Part shown: positions 25,282 to 33,810 of the stretch, in pieces | Layout of the letters: every line of letters starts with the position of its first letter | Position numbering within the stretch: position 1 is the first letter of the stretch | Origin: HGM04593 sp045634365 | Lineage (GTDB): Bacteria > Bacteroidota > Bacteroidia > Bacteroidales > Bacteroidaceae | DNA: 64,000 nucleotides | Assembly: GCA_045634365.1 (NCBI GenBank) | Contig: JAZRAC010000042.1 | Coordinates: 73,181-137,180 of the forward strand | Reading direction: 5' to 3' | Position numbers and translations under genes: made by a program | Notes under the pieces: model-generated | Told to the model about the DNA's origin: nothing | The model's input: only the letters and a program-made list of their open reading frames with translations | Databases searched by the model: none

Positions 25282-27189
25282 ATGAAAAAAACATTAGTAG
25301 ACCTTTTTGAGGAATCGGTACGTTTGTATCCTAACAACACATTCCTCTTGGAAAAAACAGGTAAAGAGGGTTTTAAGCCCACAACCTATACACAGGTAAA
25401 AGAACAGGTGTATCGTTTGGGTGCCGGTTATCAGGCTCTTGGTGTTAAGAAGGGTGATAATATGGCTCTTTTGAGCGAGGGCTGCAATATGTGGGTAATC
25501 GGAGAGCTCGCAATGTTCTATGCTGGTGCCGTTAACGTGCCTTTGTCTATTAAATTGGAGGAGAGCAACGACCTTCTGTTCCGCCTTATCCACGGCGATG
25601 TTAAGTTTGTTCTTGTTTCCAACCATCAACTTAAAAAGATACGTTCTATAAAGGATAAACTTACAGAGGTTAAGAAGGTGATTGTCTTTGGTGAGGTTGC
25701 CGGTGGTCTTCAAGAGGGTGAAATTGCTCTTGACGATGTTCTTAAAATGGGCGACGAATTCCTCGCCACTCACACTATGGAGGAGTTCCTGAGCGTGGGA
25801 CAGTCTATTCAGAATGACGATTATGCCACAATTACATACACCAGCGGAACCACTGCCGACCCGAAGGGTGTTGTGCTCACTCACCGCAACTACACAGCCA
25901 ATGTGGAGCAGTCGCTCACACTGATGAATATTGATGAGACTTGGCGCACACTCATTATTCTTCCCCTCGACCACTGCTTTGCTCACGTTGTAGGTTTCTA
26001 CATTATGATGTCGCGCGGTGCCACAGCTGCAACAGTGCAGGTGGGTCGCACCCCTATGGAGACGCTGAAAAATATTCCTTCGAACATAAAGGAGGTGCGT
26101 CCTAGCTTCATATTGTCGGTTCCTGCGCTTGCAAAGACCTTCAAGAAGAATATCGAGGGTGCCATTCGTGCAAAGGGTGAAACAACAGTGAAATTGTTTA
26201 ATATGGGTATGAAGGTTCGCCAAATGTATTATGGCGACAGTAACCTCGATTTTAAGGGTTGGAGATACCTTCTTAAACCCGCAGTGTGGTTCTTCGATAA
26301 GTTGATATTCTCGAAAATTCGTGAGAATTTCGGTGGCGAGCTTCGTTTCTTTGTAGGTGGCGGAGCCTTGCTTGACAAGGAGTTGCAGAAATTCTATGTG
26401 GGCGTGGGTATGCCAATGTTCCAGGGTTATGGTCTTTCCGAGGCTACTCCTGTAATTTCGTCGAACGGCCCCGACCTCTATCGCTTCGGTTCGAGCGGTA
26501 AATTGGTGAAGCCTATTGACTTGAAAATCTGTGATAGCGACGGCAAAGAACTTCCCGTAGGAGAAATGGGTGAGATTGTTGTTAAGGGCGAGAATGTGAT
26601 GGCCGGCTATTGGAAAAATCCCGAGGCATCGGCCGAAACAGTGCGCGACGGTTATCTATACACCGGCGACCTTGGTTATATGTCGCCCGAGGGCTTACTC
26701 TATGTAAAGGGTCGTTTCAAGAGCCTGTTAATCTCCAACGATGGTGAGAAATACAGCCCCGAGGGCATTGAAGAGGCTTTTGTGAGCAAGTGTGCAAGCA
26801 TCGACCAAGTGATGCTCTACAACAACCAATCGCCCTGTACCTCGGCGCTTGTTGTTCCCAACAAGGATAATATCAAACGTGCGCTTGAAGCCAAGAAACT
26901 CGACCTCACAACCGAGGAGGGACGCAAGGCTGCGCTCGATATTATAAAGGCCGACATTGATATGTTCAAGAAGGGTGGTGAATTTGACGGAATGTTCCCC
27001 GGACAGTGGCTTCCCAGCTGTTTCGCTGTTCTTGCCGAGCCTTTCAGCGAGCAGAACCAGATGATTAACAGTACAATGAAGATGGTTCGCCCCAAAATCG
27101 AGAAGGCTTATAAGGAGCGCATCGACTATATGTACACAGCCGAGGGTAAGCAGCTCTATAATGAGCAGAACCTCGATGCGTTGAAGTAA
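25282..27189 (+). CDS. Long-chain fatty-acid-CoA ligase (AMP-binding)
   Basis: The 635-residue ANL-superfamily enzyme activates a fatty acid with ATP to an acyl-adenylate and then to acyl-CoA. Motifs are the P-loop TYTSGTTADPKGVVLTHRN, A5 region GYGLSEATPV, YTGDLG (A7) and KGRFKSLLISNDGEKYSPEG (A8, hinge). There is no signal peptide or evident membrane helix. The ATG at 25282 follows the -7 box by a normal distance. The chain preference cannot be read from the sequence. It is monocistronic, with a T7-tailed terminator. In Bacteroidota several such ligases coexist and usually feed phospholipid remodelling rather than beta-oxidation. Confidence 0.9.
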   Translation: MKKTLVDLFEESVRLYPNNTFLLEKTGKEGFKPTTYTQVKEQVYRLGAGYQALGVKKGDNMALLSEGCNMWVIGELAMFYAGAVNVPLSIKLEESNDLLFRLIHGDVKFVLVSNHQLKKIRSIKDKLTEVKKVIVFGEVAGGLQEGEIALDDVLKMGDEFLATHTMEEFLSVGQSIQNDDYATITYTSGTTADPKGVVLTHRNYTANVEQSLTLMNIDETWRTLIILPLDHCFAHVVGFYIMMSRGATAATVQVGRTPMETLKNIPSNIKEVRPSFILSVPALAKTFKKNIEGAIRAKGETTVKLFNMGMKVRQMYYGDSNLDFKGWRYLLKPAVWFFDKLIFSKIRENFGGELRFFVGGGALLDKELQKFYVGVGMPMFQGYGLSEATPVISSNGPDLYRFGSSGKLVKPIDLKICDSDGKELPVGEMGEIVVKGENVMAGYWKNPEASAETVRDGYLYTGDLGYMSPEGLLYVKGRFKSLLISNDGEKYSPEGIEEAFVSKCASIDQVMLYNNQSPCTSALVVPNKDNIKRALEAKKLDLTTEEGRKAALDIIKADIDMFKKGGEFDGMFPGQWLPSCFAVLAEPFSEQNQMINSTMKMVRPKIEKAYKERIDYMYTAEGKQLYNEQNLDALK

Positions 27190-27211
27190 AAAAATATTTG
27201 TAATATTATCG

Positions 27212-27250
27212 GCAGAGCCTATCCTTTCATCGGTGGGCTCTGCTTTTTTT
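27212..27250 (+). terminator. Terminator of the acyl-CoA ligase gene
   Basis: GCAGAGCC (27212-27219) pairs with GGCTCTGC (27236-27243), followed by seven T. Confidence 0.85.
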
Positions 27251-27284
27251 GCTTTATGCACAGCTGTCGTTTACCTTATATTTT

Positions 27285-27616
27285 GGCTCAATAGGAAAAA
27301 GGTGTGGACCAATAAATCTTTAATTATTGTGAAGTATATCAGCAGTGGTAATTCTAAAAAATAACCGGCACCGTAAGAGAAAGAATTAAAGGTGGTCGAA
27401 GTTAAGGAAACAGGCGAGGACATAGTGCGGTATGCCGTTAATTTTCACACAACGCAATACCGCACGCTTCCGGAGCTCCTTAACTTCGACGAATAGCCTT
27501 TAATGCCAAGCGAGGAACGAACGAGGGATATTGCTTAGCAATTCGCGAGCCGAGGCGTGAGCGACTTGAACGTACTCGTGTGCCGGACCTTTTGGTTCTT
27601 TGCGCGACAAAGAACG
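27285..27616 (+). repeat. 332-bp structured repeat, copy 1
   Basis: This block matches 42016-42348 with about 18 mismatches and one 1-base indel (about 94% by eye); the last ~104 bases before the end hairpin are identical. It can fold into nested stems: ATTAAAGG (27385-27392) with CCTTTAAT (27497-27504), TCGAAGTTAAGGA (27396-27408) with 27477-27489, and GTGCGGTAT (27425-27433) with 27457-27465. A palindrome ATTGCT-T-AGCAAT follows near 27530. The element ends in GTTCTTTG-CGCGA-CAAAGAAC. In copy 2 this hairpin is GTTCTTTT/AAAAGAAC, a compensated change. No reading frame is convincing. It abuts a 5'-truncated relaxase. Confidence 0.75.
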
Positions 27617-27619
27617 TAT

Positions 27620-28414
27620 AAAACAAATTGTTTAAAGCAAGAACTACTCGCGGGCCACGGACATATCTCACTCAGCTTCTCAAAGCAGGATTTACCACGC
27701 TTAACGGATGAACTTATGATACAGATAAGCCGAGAATATATGGAGAAAATGGGCATTCGTGATACGCAATATATCATCGGACGGCACTACGATAAGGAGC
27801 ATCCGCACGTTCATATAGCTTTTAATCGGGTGGATAATAACGGCATAACCATCAGCGACAGGAATGACCGCTACCGCAGTGAACGCATCTGCAAGGAGCT
27901 GACACGCAAATACGGGCTGTACTTCGCAAATGGTAAAGAACAGGTAAAAACGCACCGACTGAAAGAGCCTGACAAAACCCGTTACGAGATATACCAAGTT
28001 CTCAAACGGGAGGTTGCAAGATGCTCGGATTGGACTACACTGCTGAAGCGCTTGAAAGCCGAAGGAATAGATGTTCGCTTCAAGTATAAGGGTAATACTA
28101 ATGAGGTGCAAGGTGTCATCTTTACCAAGAATGGCTACCACTTCAACGGCTCGAAGATAGACCGCAGTTTCAGTTATTCGAAGATTGACAAGGCTCTGAA
28201 TGGAAACAACCAAGCGGAATATCAGCGAGAATATGAACCGCACCATATGCAGATAAGCCATTTCGAAAACAAGGAATCGGAGCTTATCAGCGGTTCATTA
28301 GGCTTGTTGGACTTCACTTCTTCGCCCGATGTGGATAGTCAGGAAGAGGCAGATTTCCGCCGCTTAATGCAGCAGAAGCCGAAGAAAAAGAGAACAAGAG
28401 GATTCAAACTCTAA
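27620..28414 (+). pseudogene. 5'-truncated MOBP-type relaxase (mobilization protein)
   Basis: From about 27659 the frame encodes a relaxase: GHISLSFSKQD, REYMEKMGIRDTQYIIGRHYDKEHPHVHIAFNRVDNNG, with the HxxxEHPHxH metal-binding triad, and the conserved body down to FNGSKIDRSFSYSKID. The N-terminal part with the nicking tyrosine is missing, and upstream sequence is the structured repeat. The frame happens to stay open into the repeat (to 27557), which explains an apparent longer ORF. The first internal ATG is at 27716. Without the tyrosine the product cannot start transfer. It marks the left edge of a former mobilizable element whose integrase lies at 34-35 kb. Confidence 0.85.
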
Positions 28415-28439
28415 TCATTAACCACTAAAACAGAATAAT

Positions 28440-29174
28440 ATGCAGGAAAATAATTCAATCATTATCGCAATGTTGGAAGAGTTGCTGACCATCAGTAAAA
28501 GCCAACGAACAGAACAAACAGTAAATGCCAATGTAGATTTGACGCCCATTAAAGAGTTAATCGAGAATGGCAATCGGGAAAACAAAGAGTATTATGATGC
28601 TAAAACCAATAAACTTGCAGGCTTTGTTGTCAATGAATTTAGCAAGATAAACAAGCGAATGGATGGCATCAGTGAGCAGGAGCAACCCGACTTTGAGGGT
28701 GTAAAGCAACAGCTTGCGGAGGCTATCGACAAGATGGACGAGGTAAAGGTAAAGCACAATATTGACGAGAAACGACACTCGTTTGCCCTTTATACAAAGG
28801 AATCTTGGATTCTCCTATCAATAATTGTCTTCCTTATGGCAGCAGGAGTATCAGCAGTATATCATTTATCAAGACCGAATGTTCAGAGGGATGATGATGC
28901 CCTCAAATACCGCTACATCAAGATGAAAGGCGATGCTTCGGCTGAGCAGATAGCCACATTGGAGGACATCTTTGAACTCAACCGAGATAACCAAAAGATT
29001 GATCAGATGCGTGAAGATGTGGAGACCTACGAAGAGGCTGTCCGCAAACAAGCTGCTCTTGCTGAGCAAGCAAGACTCAAAGAACAAGCTGCAAAGGAAC
29101 AAGAGAGCAAAGCCAAATCCATTAAGGAGAAGCAACAGCCAAAGGATAACCCAAACAAGAAATCAAAACCGTGA
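28440..29174 (+). CDS. Mobilization-region membrane protein with coiled coils (244 aa)
   Basis: The product is cytoplasmic at the N-terminus (about 1-118, charged, helical), has one transmembrane helix at about 121-141 (WILLSIIVFLMAAGVSAVYHL), and then a Lys/Gln/Glu-rich coiled coil (about 175-244; KQAALAEQARLKEQAAKEQE) that ends in a basic tail. It starts 25 bases after the relaxase remnant on the same strand. Proteins of this layout follow relaxase genes in Bacteroides mobilizable elements, so a role in conjugal mobilization is likely, but no catalytic domain is visible. The gene itself looks intact although its partner is broken. Confidence 0.7.
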   Translation: MQENNSIIIAMLEELLTISKSQRTEQTVNANVDLTPIKELIENGNRENKEYYDAKTNKLAGFVVNEFSKINKRMDGISEQEQPDFEGVKQQLAEAIDKMDEVKVKHNIDEKRHSFALYTKESWILLSIIVFLMAAGVSAVYHLSRPNVQRDDDALKYRYIKMKGDASAEQIATLEDIFELNRDNQKIDQMREDVETYEEAVRKQAALAEQARLKEQAAKEQESKAKSIKEKQQPKDNPNKKSKP

Positions 29175-29266
29175 GCCTATGGCAAGTATCAAGGTAAAGT
29201 TTCTACCCTTGACAAAAGGTTTTCTTGCCAAATTAGAATGATTATAGTCTAAAAGAACCTTCAAAC

Positions 29267-29307
29267 CGTAATAATTTGCTTGTAAAGGGCTTATTATTAC
29301 GATTTTT
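29267..29307 (+). terminator. Terminator of the mobilization genes
   Basis: CGTAATAAT (29267-29275) pairs with ATTATTACG (29293-29301), followed by A and six T. Confidence 0.7.
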
Positions 29308-29310
29308 TAG

Positions 29311-29318
29311 TACTTTTG
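29311..29318 (+). promoter_or_regulatory. -7 box of the putative noncoding RNA
   Basis: TACTTTTG matches TAnnTTTG directly after the terminator T-tract. No -33 TTTG at 19-21 bases was found; CTTG and TTTG occur further upstream. Confidence 0.45.
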
Positions 29319-29324
29319 TAGGAG

Positions 29325-29528
29325 AATTGAGGAGGCTCGGTTCTAGACATAAGAGAAAAGAAGAAGCGTTATGCTTATCTTGTACTTGAAAACGTAGGAA
29401 ATTTTCAATCAGATGCAAGGATAGCATAGTGGTTCTCACGCGTATAGCGTGGGCTGCTATTGTTACATCTGCATCTATGGTTTCCTACGACCTTCAAGTA
29501 AGAGTGTGGCATACAGTTCACGCTTTTT
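29325..29528 (+). ncRNA. Putative ~200-nt structured RNA with a 118-nt long hairpin
   Basis: No reading frame of note occupies 29175-29567. The stretch 29383-29500 is one long interrupted hairpin. TACTTGAA (29383-29390) pairs with TTCAAGTA (29493-29500), CGTAGGAAA (29393-29401) with TTTCCTACG (29481-29489), CAGATG (29410-29415) with CATCTG (29466-29471), ATAGCA (29421-29426) with TGCTAT (29455-29460), and CACGC (29437-29441) with GCGTG (29447-29451) around a GTATA loop. A -7 box precedes it. GTGTG (29504-29508) with CACGC (29519-29523) plus T5 ends it. That is a complete promoter-structure-terminator unit. The 5' end is estimated. Function is unknown; an attachment or transfer-origin DNA structure is an alternative. 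Confidence 0.55.
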
Positions 29529-29567
29529 CATAAACTAAAAGGCATTTAAATTAAACAATAATAAGTT

Positions 29568-30521
29568 ATGTACAATCGTACTTACACCATTTCGCAAACT
29601 GTTATTCTTTCGACATTAGTACTTATAGTTTTTAATAGTTGTGTCTCTCGCTCCGATTATGACAAAGCACTACATGAATCTGATTCTTTGCAAACAAAAT
29701 GTGATTCATTACATGCCGTATTGGAAAGCGAAAGAGAAATTGTTGCAGATTTAAATAAAACCATAGTATGTCTAAGTGATTCAATAAAGAAATTACAATA
29801 TCCTGCAGACCAAAGACTTGAGAATATAATAAATTTAATCAAGACAGACAGTTTAGATTTAGCAACTATAGAAATAGAGAATCTAAAAGTGTTATTCCCT
29901 TACTCTAAGGAGGCAAAGAACATACACCTTCAAACTGAAATTATAAATAAAAGGAGAGAGGCTATACAAAAAGAGCAAGAAAGAATTAAAGCTTTAGGCT
30001 TTAAGGTTCTAAAAGATAAGTCTGTCGTATGGGAGAAAAAGTCTAATGGAGATGAAATGAAGTATACATTTTCTAATTTTCACTTCGGTAGGCAATTTAC
30101 ATTTAATTATATAAATGATATAAGCGAGTATTATTACAGAACAGCCGATAAAGGTAATACATATATATTGGCTGATATGTCAATATACACCAAGTCTGAT
30201 TATGCATATACTCCGAGTGTGTATGCGTGTGCCATTTTAGATGGAAAACTCTCCCAAATAGGATACTTTACTTCTGAATACGAATCTTATGATACTTATG
30301 GCGAATATTTAGGGAATTATGCAGATACATCTCATGATTTCTCAAAAGTTAATACTGTTAGATATAACATTGCAGCAGAAATATCACAGGAAGAAGCCAA
30401 ACGCCCAATCGTTATATTAATGATAAAAGACAATGAGTTGAAATCTGTTAATGGCTTAACCGTTTCTGAAGTTAGCGAAAAATGTGAAGTCATAAGAATT
30501 CTAAATAGAGCGAAACTTTAA
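29568..30521 (+). CDS. Island-encoded lipoprotein with N-terminal coiled coil (317 aa)
   Basis: I do not recognise this protein. It has a lipoprotein-type signal (hydrophobic stretch ILSTLVLIVFNSC, Cys at about residue 25). A coiled coil of 8-10 heptads follows (about 35-80, rich in Ser/Asp/Leu; SDSLQTKCDSLHAVLESE), then a second helical stretch with KRREAIQKEQERIKALG (about 130-147). A beta-rich C-terminal domain (about 150-310) contains FHFGRQFTFNYINDISEYYYRTAD and resembles a small secreted sandwich domain. Base composition is much more AT-rich than in flanking core genes, and codons follow, indicating recent transfer. It has its own downstream hairpin and sits between the RNA unit and another unknown gene. 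Confidence 0.65.
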   Translation: MYNRTYTISQTVILSTLVLIVFNSCVSRSDYDKALHESDSLQTKCDSLHAVLESEREIVADLNKTIVCLSDSIKKLQYPADQRLENIINLIKTDSLDLATIEIENLKVLFPYSKEAKNIHLQTEIINKRREAIQKEQERIKALGFKVLKDKSVVWEKKSNGDEMKYTFSNFHFGRQFTFNYINDISEYYYRTADKGNTYILADMSIYTKSDYAYTPSVYACAILDGKLSQIGYFTSEYESYDTYGEYLGNYADTSHDFSKVNTVRYNIAAEISQEEAKRPIVILMIKDNELKSVNGLTVSEVSEKCEVIRILNRAKL

Positions 30522-30546
30522 TAATAGCCATAAGTTTTTAAGAATA

Positions 30547-30576
30547 ACAATAGTCTGCGAACCCGCAGACTATTGT
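30547..30576 (+). terminator. Terminator of the 29.6-kb lipoprotein gene
   Basis: ACAATAGTCTGC (30547-30558) pairs with GCAGACTATTGT (30565-30576). The hairpin at 31543-31587 shares the core ACAATAG(T/C)CTGC, suggesting related terminators. Confidence 0.65.
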
Positions 30577-30677
30577 CGTATTATCTCATCTGTGATAAAA
30601 ATAGTATACCGCATAGGAAATGTGAAATTTAGATTTTTTTGTTAATTTTGTGATGATTAAAATTAAAAAGCATAAAT

Positions 30678-31256
30678 ATGGAGAATATCAGTAACATTTA
30701 TATAGTAGCCCCTATTGCTTTTGGACTTGTGATAGGCTGGATTGTTTTCTACTTTATTCGTCAGTATAAAGAATACAATATTACAAATTTGAAACAAACA
30801 GCATCTGTTTTTATCGGTGGAGCGGGCTTTTGCTCATTACCTTTCTTTGCAGATGCATCAATAGGTAGTATATCTATTATGTGCTACCTATTGGGATGTG
30901 GTTTGGGTTGTATATTGCATTTATTTTATCAGTTTATTATTTCGTTATGTTTTCAAAGTAAATTCAATAGGACTTTTGATCGATATATTTTAATGTCTTC
31001 GTGTAGCATTCCTGTAGAAAATCGCGAATACATTAAATACATTGGTATTTATGCAACAAGATTAGAAGAATGCTTTAGTTTATTGCATGAAGATAAAATT
31101 AAAGAAAACGAATTTATAGACTTTATTGAAAAATGCCCAATCACTAAATCTGATTATGATTATATGTGTAAAGTAGATGGAGATTATTTCTTGTTGTCAG
31201 ATGGGGTTATTGCATATATTAATGCAAAGGGGTTTAGAAAGTATTTCAAAGAGTAA
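30678..31256 (+). CDS. Island-encoded membrane protein of unknown function (192 aa)
   Basis: The 192-residue protein has two or three hydrophobic segments in its first half: about 5-28 (NIYIVAPIAFGLVIGWIVFYF) and about 45-95 (a Gly/Ile/Cys-rich pair around CYLLGCGLGCILHLFYQF). A soluble, acidic C-terminal half (about 100-192) follows, with several aromatic residues. No motif I can name. It is AT-rich like its neighbours. A TGTTAATTTTGTG stretch (TTAATTTTG, near 30640) upstream is a possible -7 region. It ends 44 bases before the next small ORF and may be co-transcribed with it. Confidence 0.6.
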   Translation: MENISNIYIVAPIAFGLVIGWIVFYFIRQYKEYNITNLKQTASVFIGGAGFCSLPFFADASIGSISIMCYLLGCGLGCILHLFYQFIISLCFQSKFNRTFDRYILMSSCSIPVENREYIKYIGIYATRLEECFSLLHEDKIKENEFIDFIEKCPITKSDYDYMCKVDGDYFLLSDGVIAYINAKGFRKYFKE

Positions 31257-31300
31257 TTATATGTTATTCTTTCTCAATGCTACCCTAATAAATTCTTGGA

Positions 31301-31501
31301 ATGGGTATGATAGCAATGAAGACTATTGCCCTGCATAGTTTCGGTATTACACCTGACGATTTATTTATCGTTACTGCTCATGAGTTCGGCTTCAAACGTA
31401 CAGGTGAGAACATCATCTACTCACTTCGCAAAGTGTATCAGCAGATGCTAAAGAATGGAGAAGTTACTGAGGTAGATGGCATGGTGCAAATTGTGTCATA
31501 G
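31301..31501 (+). CDS. 66-residue ORF, probable C-terminal remnant of a larger protein
   Basis: The sequence (MKTIALHSFGITPDDLF...) folds plausibly as a small winged helix. HEFGFKRTGENIIYSLRKVY would be the recognition region and EVTEVDGMVQIV the wing. This resembles C-terminal tails of large DUF3320-type helicase/nuclease proteins, but I am not certain. Nothing upstream encodes the expected N-terminus, so it is either a small DNA-binding protein in its own right or debris from a larger gene. The start could be 31301 or 31316. It lies just before the terminator shared with the convergent rloB. Confidence 0.4.
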   Translation: MGMIAMKTIALHSFGITPDDLFIVTAHEFGFKRTGENIIYSLRKVYQQMLKNGEVTEVDGMVQIVS

Positions 31502-31542
31502 CTTAAACGACTAATTTATATAGACCTAAGCATTGAACATAT

Positions 31543-31587
31543 TTTGAATGACAATAGCCTGCGGAATGCAGGCTATTGTCATTCAAA
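31543..31587. terminator. Bidirectional terminator, right end of unknown genes and rloAB
   Basis: A perfect 20-bp stem (31543-31562 with 31568-31587) with loop GGAAT lies between convergent genes. Confidence 0.85.
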
Positions 31588-31594
31588 TTTGTAT

Positions 31595-32257
31595 TCACCT
31601 TTTGTTTATTATACTCTCAACCAACAAATATACCCGTGTCCCAAGTGTTTGTGGCCAGCGATCTGAAGTGTTTTTATCCAATGCTCTTGCTCTTTCTATA
31701 GCGGCATTTATGTTAGTCATAAATATTTGAGTGTCGTATGATGACTCATGATATGAACCAATCTCTTGACGCAATCGTATCTTTAGATATGGATCTGCAT
31801 TCTTTGACTTTCGGCGGTTTTTTCTCCATAGTTCTTGTTCTTCTTGTGTCAACAATTCGACATTAACTAAGTGTAATAACAACCATAATTCGAAGCAAGG
31901 ATTGCTTAAAGCCATATGCATAAAATTGTCCTGTACACATGCTGTTGCAACACGCGATAACATAGCTTCGGTCCAACGATCCTTATCTATCACTAACCAA
32001 AGTTCATCATCAGCCCCCAGATCATATTGACCTTTGTAGTCGTTTAGTTGCTTTAATACATGCTCTGGACTTGAGTTATTCTGTTCATCCTCATTCCTTT
32101 CTAATATATGCACATGTACACGCGGATTGGAAAATTCATTTGCCAATGCATGTAAATATATTCTTTCCGTATCCTTACCTTCGGAGGCTACAACTATGAT
32201 ACGAGCATCGCGAAAAGCCTCGTGACGTTCGCGTATTAGACTACTTCTGTTTCGCAT
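31595..32257 (-). CDS. rloB: RloB family protein (AbiLii-like), second gene of the defence pair
   Basis: The 220-residue protein matches the RloB family (PF13707). VVASEGKDTERIYL is the acidic N-terminal TOPRIM-like motif, ELWLVIDKDRW the DxD motif, and MALSNPCFELWLLLHLV the family's signature. The fold suggests metal-dependent nuclease activity. It overlaps the ATPase gene by 17 bases, so the two are translationally coupled. RloA/RloB pairs ride on restriction loci and mobile elements. The lactococcal AbiL system consists of the same pair and aborts phage infection. All acidic motif residues are present, so it looks active. The symbol follows the family name. Confidence 0.85.
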   Translation of the reverse strand: MRNRSSLIRERHEAFRDARIIVVASEGKDTERIYLHALANEFSNPRVHVHILERNEDEQNNSSPEHVLKQLNDYKGQYDLGADDELWLVIDKDRWTEAMLSRVATACVQDNFMHMALSNPCFELWLLLHLVNVELLTQEEQELWRKNRRKSKNADPYLKIRLRQEIGSYHESSYDTQIFMTNINAAIERARALDKNTSDRWPQTLGTRVYLLVESIINKR

Positions 32258-33584
32258 CTCCCCAATGAATATTATTCAATTCTCCAAAAAACGGAATTGC
32301 TCCATAGCGTCCGTTTAGATATCCCTTTTGTATATTCTCTCTTGGCTTGTATTCGCAAAGTGAAGACAAATGACTCTCTCCTTGTTTGTCTTTTTCAACA
32401 AACCATATTTCATCTAAGCGTATAGGTGCCGTAGAAAGTAAATTCGATTCGTGAGTTGTGCAAATCAATTGCATCTGCGAGTTGTCTCTCAGCAGATTGT
32501 TATACATTTCCAGCAACTTTAACGTTAACATTGGATGCAGACTCCGGTCTATCTCGTCAATGACATATACAGCATCGTTCGTGCGCATATCAATTAACAT
32601 CGGAATGAAATCAAATAAACGTGATGTTCCATCCGACTCTTCAAATAGGTCGAATATAAAATCTGAATCATCACCAGCCTTCTTGTGAATGGTTTTTAAT
32701 TCATACCACTTCAAATTTTTCGACTCATCTTTTTCGGCAAATATAAAACGGCTATTATTATGGATTACTGCACCTGTATCAGAATTCTTCCCTTCAAGAT
32801 TCTCTTCAATTTTTTGTCTGATTCTATCTGGGATATTCAGTTCTTCTGGTTTTGACTCTACACGGCAAATGTCAGAGATTCCTGTGCCAAAATATTCAAG
32901 CAATTCGCGCATTACTGTTTTGAACTGAGTATCGCTAACTACGCGGAAAGGGAAGTCTGTTCTGTGCGTTTCTGGAAATATTATATTTAAATTCTCAAAC
33001 CATTTTCGTGTTAACTTAATAGCATCAATGCCTTTACCATTACGTTCAATGTACTCATTTAAGAATGTTCCCTTTGTTGGAGTGCCTTCAATCAAATAAC
33101 TCAGGAATTGACTGCCTTCCTCTTTAAGAAACTGCGGTGCAATGACATTCTCCCAATCGTCACCAGTGCGTTTGCGCTCAAAAATCATTATGTCATTACG
33201 GCTACCTGTCTTGTATAACCACTCTTCTAATAAACCACCCTTCGAGAAAGCTATACCATAAGCGAAAAAATGACCATCAATCTTGAATTCTAATTCTATA
33301 CTTGAACGTTCCTTAGGTTTTTCCGTCATCTTAAAATAGTTATACCTTCTGCTACTCCAACCATTTAATGCAAATGACTTTATTATCCCTAAGCATTTTA
33401 TTATATTTGATTTTCCAGAAGCATTGGCTCCATAAATCAAACCCATGCGGAGGATAGAAATGTCATCACGTTTCTCCGCACGTGATACATGCTGTGGTAA
33501 TTGATCACTCTTGCTAGCCGTAAATAAGATACGGGTTTCCTCCTTAAATGAGTATATATTCTCAAATTTAGCAGATAACAACAT
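32241..33584 (-). CDS. rloA: AAA15-type ATPase (RloA/AbiLi-like), first gene of the defence pair
   Basis: The 447-residue ABC-type ATPase is of the COG1106 class. The N-terminal sequence AKFENIYSFKEE is followed by Walker A GANASGKSN near residue 55. A long middle domain includes EWLYKTGSRNDIMIFERKRTG. The C-terminal half has the ABC-signature region EESDGTSRLFDFIPM, Walker B VYVIDEIDRSLHP and the switch His in LICTTHESNLL. It is expected to act as the sensor or regulator of the RloB nuclease. It is complete and intact. A TATATTTG -7 box lies 33 bases upstream. Composition is AT-rich, like the rest of the island. Confidence 0.87.
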   Translation of the reverse strand: MLLSAKFENIYSFKEETRILFTASKSDQLPQHVSRAEKRDDISILRMGLIYGANASGKSNIIKCLGIIKSFALNGWSSRRYNYFKMTEKPKERSSIELEFKIDGHFFAYGIAFSKGGLLEEWLYKTGSRNDIMIFERKRTGDDWENVIAPQFLKEEGSQFLSYLIEGTPTKGTFLNEYIERNGKGIDAIKLTRKWFENLNIIFPETHRTDFPFRVVSDTQFKTVMRELLEYFGTGISDICRVESKPEELNIPDRIRQKIEENLEGKNSDTGAVIHNNSRFIFAEKDESKNLKWYELKTIHKKAGDDSDFIFDLFEESDGTSRLFDFIPMLIDMRTNDAVYVIDEIDRSLHPMLTLKLLEMYNNLLRDNSQMQLICTTHESNLLSTAPIRLDEIWFVEKDKQGESHLSSLCEYKPRENIQKGYLNGRYGAIPFFGELNNIHWGDAKQK

Positions 33585-33616
33585 AACTCAAATATTACTT
33601 TATATAAATTTCGATG

Positions 33617-33624
33617 CAAATATA
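33617..33624 (-). promoter_or_regulatory. -7 box of the rloAB operon
   Basis: The complement reads TATATTTG followed by GCA, a TAnnTTTG match 33 bases before the rloA start. No -33 element at standard spacing. Confidence 0.45.
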
Positions 33625-33810
33625 ACAAATATTATACAGGTTTTACTACAATTCTCTTTGATATTTGTAAAAAAGTGACATTGATTATTATATTTTAGAC
33701 ATTTCTCGTCTGATTTATGCTTGATGCCAGTATAAATTGGACGGATATGTAATAAAAACACTCACTCTACCACTTTCGCTAATTGTTATAATTGCTCGTT
33801 CCATACCTAC

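Noticed and set aside
27557..27619. Apparent start of the relaxase gene within the structured repeat
   Set aside because: The frame is open by chance; the sequence is the same as in repeat copy 2, where no relaxase follows.
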